Positions 37,100 through 45,341 of a stretch of 64,000 bases of DNA are shown piece by piece. This DNA comes from Arsenophonus nilaparvatae (lineage in GTDB: Bacteria; Pseudomonadota; Gammaproteobacteria; Enterobacterales; Enterobacteriaceae). How positions within the stretch are numbered: the first letter of the stretch is position 1; each line of letters begins with the position of its first letter. Both the position numbers and the translations under genes were made by a program. The DNA lies in the NCBI RefSeq assembly GCF_000757905.1, contig NZ_JRLH01000010.1; one strand, given 5' to 3'. The notes beneath the pieces were generated by a model. The model saw nothing but the letters and a program-made list of their open reading frames with translations. It made no database searches and was not told the origin of the DNA.

Positions 37100-38080
37100 A
37101 TGGCATTATTAAAGATAAAAAATCTTTCTGTTCATTTTGGTGATCAAACAGCCCCTTTTCGTGCGGTTGATCAGATTAGTTATCAGGTAAAAGCTGGTGA
37201 AGTGGTTGGTATCGTCGGTGAATCAGGTTCAGGTAAGTCAGTCAGTTCATTGGCGATTATGGGGCTGGTTGATAAGCCAGGTCATGTGATCGCCGATAGA
37301 TTAATTTTCAATGGACGCGATCTATTAAAAATGCCAGCAAAAGAGCGCTGTCAGTTAATTGGAGCTGAAGTAGCAATGATTTTCCAGGATCCGATGACCA
37401 GCCTTAACCCTTGCTTTACTGTTGGTTATCAAATTATGGAAACGTTAAAAATTCACCATGGCGGTAATCGTCGTAGTCGTTATCAACGCGCTATCGATTT
37501 GTTAACAATGGACGGAATTCCTGAACCAAAATCACGCTTTGGTATCTACCCGCATCAGTTATCAGGAGGTATGAGCCAGCGTGTTATGATCGCGATGGCA
37601 CTGGCTTGCCGCCCTAAATTATTGATTGCTGATGAGCCAACGACAGCACTCGACGTTACTATTCAGGCACAAATCATGGAGCTGCTCTTAAGCTTGCAGC
37701 AACAAGAAAATATGGCTTTAGTATTGATCAGCCATGATTTAGCGTTAGTAGCTGAAGCTGCTGATCATATTATTGTCATGTATGCCGGGCAGGTGGTGGA
37801 ATCAGGTAAAGCCAATGATATTTTTAGTGCGCCACGTCACCCCTACACACAATCACTATTGAAGGCATTGCCCGAATTTGCGCTCAATAAACAGCGCTTA
37901 GCTTCGTTACCAGGTGTTGTTCCGGGAAAATATGATCGTCCAGTTGGTTGTTTACTTAATCCACGTTGCCCTTATGTCGGTGACAAATGCCGAACTGAGG
38001 AGCCGCGATTGCAGGTTATCGCTGATAGGCAAGTAAAATGTCATATTCCACTGGATGATAACGGGAGGCCAACAATATGA
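37100..38080 (+). CDS. dppD: Dipeptide ABC transporter ATPase DppD
   Basis: DppD is one of the two cytoplasmic ATPases of the importer. It has Walker A GESGSGKS, Q-loop MIFQDPMTSLNP, ABC signature LSGGMSQR, Walker B LLIADEPTTALD and the H-loop SHDLALVAE. The C-terminal oligopeptide/dipeptide domain contains the Cys-rich segment CLLNPRCPYVGDKC typical of this subfamily. It has 326 residues (E. coli 327). Its TGA stop overlaps the dppF ATG by 4 bp, indicating translational coupling. Confidence 0.97.
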   Translation: MALLKIKNLSVHFGDQTAPFRAVDQISYQVKAGEVVGIVGESGSGKSVSSLAIMGLVDKPGHVIADRLIFNGRDLLKMPAKERCQLIGAEVAMIFQDPMTSLNPCFTVGYQIMETLKIHHGGNRRSRYQRAIDLLTMDGIPEPKSRFGIYPHQLSGGMSQRVMIAMALACRPKLLIADEPTTALDVTIQAQIMELLLSLQQQENMALVLISHDLALVAEAADHIIVMYAGQVVESGKANDIFSAPRHPYTQSLLKALPEFALNKQRLASLPGVVPGKYDRPVGCLLNPRCPYVGDKCRTEEPRLQVIADRQVKCHIPLDDNGRPTI

Positions 38081-39069
38081 ATAACCTCAACCAATTGGTA
38101 ACACCCTTACTAAAGGTAGCGGAACTGAAAAAATATTATCCAGTAAAAGGTGGCTTGTTTTCAGCGGATAGAACAGTAAAAGCCTTGGATGGCGTTTCAT
38201 TTGAGCTGCAAAAAGGTAAGACATTGGCGATAGTCGGCGAATCAGGTTGCGGAAAATCGACATTAGGGCGGCTATTAACCATGATTGAAACGCCGACTAC
38301 TGGTGAGCTTTACTATCAAGGGCAGGATCTATTAGTTAAAGATAAAATGGCGCACAAATTGCGGCGGCAAAAGATCCAAATGGTATTTCAAAATCCTTAT
38401 GCATCGCTGAATCCACGTAAAAAAATCGCTCAAATCCTCGAAGAGCCTTTATTAATTAATACCCCATTTTCTGCTATCGAGCGTAGAGAAAAGGTCTTGC
38501 ATATGATGGCCAAAGTGGGGTTGAAGGCAGAACATTTACACCGTTATCCCCATATGTTTTCTGGCGGACAAAGGCAACGTATTGCTATTGCCCGTGGCTT
38601 AATGCTTGAACCGGATATTGTGATTGCCGATGAACCCGTATCGGCACTGGATGTCTCTGTTCGGGCACAGGTATTAAATTTAATGATGGATCTACAGCAG
38701 GATTTTGGTTTGTCGTATGTTTTTATTTCTCATGATCTATCGGTGGTTGAGCATATTGCTGATGAGGTGATGGTGATGTATTTAGGCCGGTGTGTTGAAA
38801 AAGGCACGAAAAAACAAATTTTTGGCTATCCACGCCATCCTTATACTCAAGCATTATTATCTGCTATACCTCGGCTCAATGCTGATTTACGTCGTGAACG
38901 GATCAAATTAACCGGTGAATTGCCAAGCCCAATCGATCCACCACCAGGTTGTGCTTTTACTGCCAGGTGCCAACATGCTTTTGCCCAATGTCGCCACTCA
39001 CGACCAGAGTTAACTAGTTATCATGACCACCAGGTTGCTTGTTTTGCCACCGATTTAACGAATATTTAG
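38077..39069 (+). CDS. dppF: Dipeptide ABC transporter ATPase DppF
   Basis: DppF is the second ATPase, forming a heterodimer with DppD. It shows Walker A GESGCGKS, Q-loop MVFQNPYASLNP, signature FSGGQRQR, Walker B IVIADEPVSALD and C-terminal GCAFTARCQHAFAQC. It has 330 residues (E. coli 334). The ATG is embedded in the end of dppD. It is the last gene of the operon and is followed by a strong hairpin terminator. Confidence 0.97.
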   Translation: MNNLNQLVTPLLKVAELKKYYPVKGGLFSADRTVKALDGVSFELQKGKTLAIVGESGCGKSTLGRLLTMIETPTTGELYYQGQDLLVKDKMAHKLRRQKIQMVFQNPYASLNPRKKIAQILEEPLLINTPFSAIERREKVLHMMAKVGLKAEHLHRYPHMFSGGQRQRIAIARGLMLEPDIVIADEPVSALDVSVRAQVLNLMMDLQQDFGLSYVFISHDLSVVEHIADEVMVMYLGRCVEKGTKKQIFGYPRHPYTQALLSAIPRLNADLRRERIKLTGELPSPIDPPPGCAFTARCQHAFAQCRHSRPELTSYHDHQVACFATDLTNI

Positions 39070-39105
39070 TGATCACTCGTAACTAATCAATCTCTTTGTT
39101 AATTG

Positions 39106-39145
39106 AAGTGATAATAATATTTATTAGTATTATTATCACTTTTTT
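39106..39145 (+). terminator. Intrinsic terminator of the dpp operon
   Basis: A 14-bp stem, AAGTGATAATAATA (39106-39119) with TATTATTATCACTT (39128-39141), has an 8-nt loop followed by T residues. It lies about 40 bp past the dppF stop. Confidence 0.85.
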
Positions 39146-39349
39146 ATTATTTAGCTGTTAGCTTGTATATCAATATCATCAGATCACAGGCAATATATAG
39201 CTTAAAATTAATTAAATAGACTGCTAAATATCTACAGTAAAAAATAAATAAGGAATATATTATTTTATAATGCCAGTTTAATAATAATATTTAATAAATA
39301 TTTATTATGATAACTATCTTAATGATTATATGTGTGTTTTTTATTTTAT

Positions 39350-39378
39350 TTGACAAATTACATAATATTTTTTTAAGC
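39350..39378 (+). promoter_or_regulatory. Predicted sigma-70 promoter of tandem tpsA unit 1
   Basis: TTGACA (39350-39355), a 17-bp spacer and TTAAGC (39373-39378). The same layout recurs ahead of units 2 and 3, and conservation among the three paralogous units supports it. A GCTTTAGTTTAAGC element follows in the leader. Confidence 0.6.
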
Positions 39379-39429
39379 TGAAAAAGCTTTAGTTTAAGCG
39401 TTAATTTATTAATTACAGGGAACTATTTT

Positions 39430-40845
39430 ATGACAAAAAATAAACTGAGCTTTATTGCTTTAAGTGTTACCAGCATCCTTTTTTCTTTTCATATTAATGC
39501 CAGTGAAAATATTATTGTTGATAGTAATAAGAGTAAAGATCTTACTATTAAAATTAAAGATGGAATTGAACATATTAATATTACAAAGACTAATAACCAA
39601 GGTATTTCACATAATTATTATCAAAAGTTTAATGTTAGTGAAAAAGGAGCTGTTCTTGATAATACCGCTGTAGCAGCAAATATAATTATTAATGAAGTGA
39701 CTTCGGCGGAAAAAAGTTTTCTCAAAGGCAATTTAAGGATTAATGGTCAGGAAGCAAATGTGATGGTTATTAATCCATATGGTATTGAGTGTGATGGTTG
39801 TTCAACTTCTGGTGTATCAGAATTCACTCTGCGATCAAGAACTTTATCGGATAACTTAATGGATGTACAGGGGTATGGAGCAGCAAATGGTAATACTTTT
39901 ATGATGAACGAATTACCTTCTTCTGCTAATCAGATTGTCTTTAAAAATATTTCTCAACCAATTAATGCTAATGGTTCACTAATGGTTGATGCCGATAGAG
40001 TAGCTATAATCGATGGTGATTTGCAACATGACCAACACTATAAATTGATTATGAATCATAATGAAGCGATTATAGCTAATAAGGTGACTATAAAGAGTAA
40101 CGATTTATTTATTGATCACAGAGTCGCAATGAATTTTGATCAATTAAAGATGAATATTGCTGGTAAAGTTAATAACTACGGAGAATTAATTGCCAATAAT
40201 GTGGATATAGAAGTGCAAGGAGATTTTATCAATCACCGAGACGCTGAACTGAATATTGGTGGCAATAATAATGATAAGTTAAACAATTCGAATTTCAAGG
40301 CAGCAAAATTAAAAGTTGATCACGCATATTTTGATATAGTTAACACTAAGATCAAATTTGACATTGATGAATTTAATAGCCTTAATGGTCAGCTAGGTTT
40401 GATAAATTCGATTGTTACTATCAATAGTAACAAGTTTTTCAATGAAAACGACTATAAGAAAAATGATCAACATCATATTGAAGAAAATCTTTCAGATGGT
40501 GCTATATTACTTGATAATACTAAGTTCATTATAAATAGTAAGGAGATTATCAATAAAGCTGTTATTAGAGGTAATGGTAGTTTGGAAATTAAAGCTAATT
40601 CTTTTATTGGTAGAAATAATATTAAAATAATGGGTAAAAAAACAACTAAAATAGGTCAATTTACTATTAATAAAAATGGAGAAGTAAAAATTACTGTTAA
40701 TGGATTACTTGATACATATGGAAGTAAAATAGCGGCTAGTAATAGTTTGATAATTAATACACAGAAACTAAAAGCTAAAAAAGGTGATATTAAAATTATT
40801 AATAGAAATAAAAACATTAAACCTATTGTTCGTATAGCTGATTAA
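39430..40845 (+). CDS. Small TpsA exoprotein, tandem unit 1
   Basis: This is the first of three tandem paralogues. The signal peptide (MTKNKLSFIALSVTSILFSF, cleavage after NA-S) leads to a TPS domain with NNQGISHNYYQKFNVSEKG, VINPYGIECDGC (CxxC) and a short beta-helix. The last about 65 residues (INKNGEVKITVNGLLDTYGS to the C-terminus) are nearly shared with unit 2. The total of 471 residues has no FHA repeat array or toxin domain. ACAGGGAA lies ahead of ATG. Substrate status is from family knowledge, and the activity of the secreted domain is unknown. The likely transporter is the TpsB encoded at 31338-32969. Confidence 0.9.
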   Translation: MTKNKLSFIALSVTSILFSFHINASENIIVDSNKSKDLTIKIKDGIEHINITKTNNQGISHNYYQKFNVSEKGAVLDNTAVAANIIINEVTSAEKSFLKGNLRINGQEANVMVINPYGIECDGCSTSGVSEFTLRSRTLSDNLMDVQGYGAANGNTFMMNELPSSANQIVFKNISQPINANGSLMVDADRVAIIDGDLQHDQHYKLIMNHNEAIIANKVTIKSNDLFIDHRVAMNFDQLKMNIAGKVNNYGELIANNVDIEVQGDFINHRDAELNIGGNNNDKLNNSNFKAAKLKVDHAYFDIVNTKIKFDIDEFNSLNGQLGLINSIVTINSNKFFNENDYKKNDQHHIEENLSDGAILLDNTKFIINSKEIINKAVIRGNGSLEIKANSFIGRNNIKIMGKKTTKIGQFTINKNGEVKITVNGLLDTYGSKIAASNSLIINTQKLKAKKGDIKIINRNKNIKPIVRIAD

Positions 40846-40955
40846 TTAATATTAATCTTGATTAAAATTGAAAATTTTCTAATAGTAATAAAATTAAATT
40901 TAACAAAGCCAATAGAAAAATAAATTAGTTGTTTATCAATAGATAATTTATCAAC

Positions 40956-40989
40956 TATAGCACCTATTAGAAAGCAGGTGCTATATTTA
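40956..40989 (+). terminator. Terminator of tpsA unit 1
   Basis: TATAGCACCT (40956-40965) pairs with AGGTGCTATA (40976-40985), followed by TTTAT. It is homologous in position to the hairpins after units 2 and 3. Confidence 0.75.
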
Positions 40990-41170
40990 TACAGCAATCA
41001 GCGAGAAGAATGATAAATTTCATTATTAAGCTAATTGAAATTTTGCTCAAAGTTTAAAGTAAACACATGCAGGAATTTTTATTGTTAAAATTTATATTTA
41101 TAATAATATAATTAAAAATATTATTATAATAAATAATTATATTTTTTTATTTTATTTTATTTTATTTTAT

Positions 41171-41199
41171 TTGACACATTACCTAATGTTTATTTAAGA
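41171..41199 (+). promoter_or_regulatory. Predicted sigma-70 promoter of tandem tpsA unit 2
   Basis: TTGACA (41171-41176), 17 bp, TTAAGA (41194-41199), then the shared leader with AACGCTTTAGTTTAAGC and TTAATTTATTAATTACAGGG. Confidence 0.6.
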
Positions 41200-41251
41200 T
41201 GACAACGCTTTAGTTTAAGCATTAATTTATTAATTACAGGGAATTTATTTT

Positions 41252-42943
41252 ATGACAAAACACAGACTGAGTTTTATCGCCTTGAGTATTGCTGGCATAC
41301 TTTCATCTTTTCATATTAATGCCAGTGAAAATATTATTATTGATAATAATAAGAAAAAAGATATTACTCTAGAAATTAAAAATGGCATTGAACATATTAA
41401 TATTGAAAAAGCGAATGAGAATGGTATTTCCCATAATTATTATCAAAAGTTTAATGTTAGTGAAAAAGGGGCTATTATTAATAACCCAACTTATCTAGCG
41501 AACTCAGCTGCAAAATTTATTATCAATGAAGTCACATCTAATGAAAAGAGTTCACTTAAAGGTGAATTGCGGGTTAAAGGCGATAATGCATATTTGATGA
41601 TTGCCAATCCAAATGGTATTGAGTGTAATGGTTGTTCATTTTCCGGTACTAAGCAACAGTTATTAGTAACAGGTAAAGTTAAATTAATCAATAACGAGGA
41701 ATCATCAACCTTCTCACAAGGCGGTAAGATCCACTATAAAGATGGCGATTTGAAAATTAATGTCTCAGCTGAAGGAAAGATTATATTTAAAAATAATATT
41801 AAGTCAGTTCATGATGAAGGGTTATTAACACTTATTTCTAATGAAATAGCGATGTCTGATGGTAATCTAAATGGTAAGTTTCTTAAAACCATTATTGGTA
41901 ATAATGAAATTAAATTTTCCCGTAAGCATAAAGCCCCTGGTTTATCTTATGTAAGATATAATTTTCCTACTAATCAACAGCTTCCAGCCAATTATTCACT
42001 TATCCGTAAAGGAAAAGACGGTAAAGCGGATATATATCGAGTAGCCAATTATTCTGATTATTATCACTCGGCGACGGGCTACTTTGGCAAGCAGGAAAAT
42101 AGTCCCGATGCAGGTTTGTTGATTAATCAACATGCAACTGTGAAATTTAGTGGTTTAAGCATTACACAAACGGGAGATAGTCGCGTTATTAATGAAGGGC
42201 AGTTGAGTGCTAAAAAGTTTTATGCAGATGTGGAAAACCAATTCATTAATAGGAAAGGCGCTGTATTGGATGTTGGTGATCAACAATATAATAAATCTGT
42301 AAATAAATCGCTTATTAAAGCAAAAATATTAAAATTTGATCATGCAACTTTTAAAATGAATAACACTAATACAAATATTAATGTTGATTCGTTTGAAGGT
42401 ATGAATAGTTATATAAAAAGTGAAAATGCCATTGTTTATGTAAAAAGTAACCAATTTGATAATAAACAGGACTCTTATCAATATCGTCATTTTGATGGTA
42501 ATAAACCATCAGATTCAAATTATGGCCAATTTTCACTCAACAATTCCAAGTTAGTATTCGATAGTAAAGAGATTACCAATAATGCTGACTGGATAGGGGA
42601 TGGTCGCTTAGAAATTAACACTGATTCTTTAAAAAACCGTGGCACTATTAAGGTAGAGGGTACAAGAACAACCAACATAGGCCAACATACTATTAATAAA
42701 AATGGGGCAGTAAAGATAAAAGTTAATGGAATACTTGATACATATGGAAGTAACATCGTTGCCAGCAATGGTTTAATAATTGATGCTCAGCAACTAAAAG
42801 CTAAAGATGGCAATATTAAAATTATTAATAAAAATAAAAACATTAAGCCTGTTATTAGTACAGCAGAGTTAATTGATATTACTCCTGATGAGCAGTTGAA
42901 ATTTGTTAATAGTAATAAAGTCGACTTTAATTGGAAGATGTAA
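41252..42943 (+). CDS. Small TpsA exoprotein, tandem unit 2
   Basis: This is the longest of the trio at 563 residues. The signal peptide MTKHRLSFIALSIAGILSSF is nearly that of unit 1. The TPS domain has NENGISHNYYQKFNV, MIANPNGIECNGCSFSG and an internal insertion of about 80 residues relative to unit 1 (including GLSYVRYNFPTNQQL). The C-terminal domain (TINKNGAVKIKVNGILDTYG) matches unit 1. It adds a short tail after NKNIKPV ending FNWKM. No cell-contact toxin or cytolysin motif is visible. ACAGGGAA precedes ATG 41252. Expected to be exported by Sec and then TpsB. Confidence 0.9.
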   Translation: MTKHRLSFIALSIAGILSSFHINASENIIIDNNKKKDITLEIKNGIEHINIEKANENGISHNYYQKFNVSEKGAIINNPTYLANSAAKFIINEVTSNEKSSLKGELRVKGDNAYLMIANPNGIECNGCSFSGTKQQLLVTGKVKLINNEESSTFSQGGKIHYKDGDLKINVSAEGKIIFKNNIKSVHDEGLLTLISNEIAMSDGNLNGKFLKTIIGNNEIKFSRKHKAPGLSYVRYNFPTNQQLPANYSLIRKGKDGKADIYRVANYSDYYHSATGYFGKQENSPDAGLLINQHATVKFSGLSITQTGDSRVINEGQLSAKKFYADVENQFINRKGAVLDVGDQQYNKSVNKSLIKAKILKFDHATFKMNNTNTNINVDSFEGMNSYIKSENAIVYVKSNQFDNKQDSYQYRHFDGNKPSDSNYGQFSLNNSKLVFDSKEITNNADWIGDGRLEINTDSLKNRGTIKVEGTRTTNIGQHTINKNGAVKIKVNGILDTYGSNIVASNGLIIDAQQLKAKDGNIKIINKNKNIKPVISTAELIDITPDEQLKFVNSNKVDFNWKM

Positions 42944-42987
42944 GTAAAAAAATAAATTAGTTGTTTACCAATAAATGATTTATTATT

Positions 42988-43021
42988 AATAGCGCCGACT
43001 AAAGATAGGCGCTATTTTTTT
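42988..43021 (+). terminator. Terminator of tpsA unit 2
   Basis: AATAGCGCC (42988-42996) pairs with GGCGCTATT (43008-43016), followed by a run of T. Confidence 0.85.
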
Positions 43022-43200
43022 ATTCAGCAATTAACGGGATGAATAATAAACTTAACTGTTAAGTTAATTGAACTTTTCTTAATATCCAAAGTGAAAGTTT
43101 GATGGACAGCCTTTATTGTTAGAATTTATTTTTATAATATAATAAAATAATTAAAAACTTTATTATTATAAATAATTATGTTTTATTTTTTTTATTTAAC

Positions 43201-43229
43201 TTGACGCATAATATAATTTTTATTTAAGA
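43201..43229 (+). promoter_or_regulatory. Predicted promoter of tandem tpsA unit 3
   Basis: TTGACG (43201-43206), 17 bp, TTAAGA (43224-43229), homologous to units 1 and 2 but with a weakened -35 sequence. Confidence 0.55.
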
Positions 43230-43287
43230 TAAAAACGCTTTAATCAAAGCATTAATTTATAATTTATTAATTACATGGAGGTGCTTT

Positions 43288-44800
43288 ATGAGAAAAAATA
43301 AATTGAGTTTTATCGCTTTAAGTATTGCTAGTATGTTTTACTCTTTCCATGTTACTGCCAATGAAAATATAATTGTTGATGATAAGCTAAAAACCGATTT
43401 AATGGTTGAAATGAAAGATGGTGTTGAACATATTCATATTGAGAAAGCAAATGAAAATGGTATTTCTCATAATTATTATCAAAAATTTAATGTCAGTAAA
43501 AAAGGTGCTGTTCTTGAAAATACAAACGATTTAGCGGCAAAAATTATTGTTAATGAAGTGACTTCGACAGAAAAAAGTTTACTCAGAGGCAAGTTAACCG
43601 TTAATGGTAAAGCAGCCGAGCTAATTATTGCTAATCCTAATGGTATTAAATGTAATGGTTGTTGGTTTGCTGGTTCACCAACCCAACGGTTAGTAATAGG
43701 AAAAGTTTTTTATATTGAAGAAAATTCTCTAACCGGCTTTCGAAATCGGGGTTTTAATGATGTACAGTTAGGAGAAATACTTTTAGCGATTGAAAATGGT
43801 GATATTGTATTTAAAGGTAATAGTCGTGTTCATCGTAGCGGAGAAGGTCGCTTAGATCTTATCTCGCGTAATGTTAAAATTTTGGATAATAGTTCTCTGT
43901 CTGCAAGCACAATTTATGGCACGATTGGTGATAATATTTTAAGAGTTTCTCATGATAATCAATTATCCATTATTGGAAAAAGTATGCCATCAACCGAGAC
44001 TCCTGCTACCGGTTTATCTATTGGAGCAGATGCACGAATTCAAGCTAAATATATAAATATTAAGTTAACTAATGATAGTTCAATGAATAATAGATAATAA
44101 GTTGGGACGAATAATCTTGATGTGGATATAAAAAGTAATTTATTAAAGAAAAAATGTGCAATTAGCTATTGGTGATAATGGTAACGATAAACCAGAAGAA
44201 TTATTGTATTTTGCAATAAAAGCTAAAAGTCTTAGGTTTGACAGCACATATTTTAATATTAATAAAGTAGATGTAATTTTGTTTTTGAGTCATTATTGGT
44301 TAATTATGATAATATTACAAATATTAGCGATTATATTATTAACTTTGATAATTAATATAGATTATACAACAGGTAATAATAAAATTAATGATAGTAAATT
44401 ATATTTTACCTAAAAAATAATAAACATAGGAAATGAAGTTCTCGTTTTTGATAGAAGCTTAATTCTAGGTAATGGGCATCTGAAATTAAAATCATTTGGT
44501 AATGTAGAAAATAGTGGAACTATAGAAATTATTGATACCAGTCTAGTATCGACATTAGTTGAAGATACAATAAATATAGATGCTATTAGTGTTAATAATG
44601 ATAACGGTAAGATAATTTCAGTAAGAGATTTAACGGTTGATATAGTTGTTTTTCTGCTAAAGATGAAGTTATTTCAACGACATATTGGCAGAATAAATCG
44701 CTAATATGATACCGTTTACCATTTGATGAAATGACATTTGCTAAAATAGCAATACTGAATTTGGTCAAAGTGATAGATTATCAGAGGATATATTTAAATA
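43288..44800 (+). pseudogene. TpsA exoprotein, tandem unit 3, degraded in its 3' half
   Basis: The intact 5' part (43288-44097, 269 codons) has the signal peptide, NENGISHNYYQKFNVSKKG, IIANPNGIKCNGC and the rest of the TPS domain. It then meets tandem stops. Downstream, other frames continue the paralogue: LAIGDNGNDKPEELLYFAIK at 44160 onward aligns with NIGGNNNDKLNNSNFKAAKL of unit 1, and DRSLILGNGHLKLKSFGNVE at about 44450 aligns with the GDGRLEI region of unit 2. The C-terminal domain is therefore lost. The truncated product retains a full secretion domain, so it might still be exported. GGAGG precedes ATG 43288. Confidence 0.85.
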
Positions 44801-44817
44801 GTTAACCTCTCCAAGTC

Positions 44818-44852
44818 ATAGCGGCTACGGCAAAGTAGGCGCTATTGTTTTT
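44818..44852 (+). terminator. Terminator relic of tpsA unit 3
   Basis: ATAGCGGCT (44818-44826) pairs with AGGCGCTAT (44837-44845) with one mismatch, followed by TGTTTTTT. It is homologous to the terminator of unit 2. Confidence 0.6.
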
Positions 44853-45341
44853 TCTGATCGACAAACAAATCATTTCTATGAGAATAATATTCCATAAAAT
44901 TATTTGAATGAAAATTTTATCATAAAAATAGATAACAAAATTGTATTAATACATTGATTTAAATAGATCATCTGTGATGTATGTTGTTATTCGTTATATT
45001 TGAATAATTTTATTTATGAATTAACAACTTTATTGATTGTAATCGTAGTTAATTATTAATGTGTTTTATATTATTTAAAGTGATAATATCAGTAACCTGT
45101 ATTAAACAACTGTTTTTGACCATAATGTAGTTAATAAAATCCGATAGATATCAAATAATCTGTCAAAAAACGTAGTGGTGAACTTTAAGCTTAACATGGT
45201 AATCTTAGAGATCTAAAAACATCCCAAATATTATGAGATTTAACCAGAGATCGGCTGTCTAAGCCCTGAGGTGGTACTTTCCGTTAAAAATAAATGTGGC
45301 ATTTGACGGTTAAATCCAACAATTAACAACAAGAGGTTTGC
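44853..45341. other. AT-rich intergenic region before yhjJ
   Basis: No gene is recognisable between the tandem TPS block and yhjJ. The last about 150 bp return to more balanced composition and probably contain the yhjJ promoter. Confidence 0.5.

Larger units (their letters stand above)
40846..41251. other. Spacer between tpsA units 1 and 2
   Basis: Terminator of unit 1, AT-rich filler and promoter of unit 2. The text AAATTAGTTGTTTA after the stop codon recurs after unit 2, showing that the duplication included flanking DNA. Confidence 0.6.
42944..43287. other. Spacer between tpsA units 2 and 3
   Basis: Contains the terminator of unit 2 and the promoter of unit 3, in the same order as in the previous spacer. 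Confidence 0.6.

Noticed and set aside
44156..44413. Independent 85-codon gene
   Set aside because: Its N-terminal half aligns with the middle of the tandem TpsA paralogues. It is a fragment of decayed unit 3, not a separate gene.
27560..44852. Contact-dependent inhibition (CdiBAI) system
   Set aside because: TpsA and TpsB parts are present, but no large CdiA, no C-terminal toxin module and no small immunity gene follow any tpsA.
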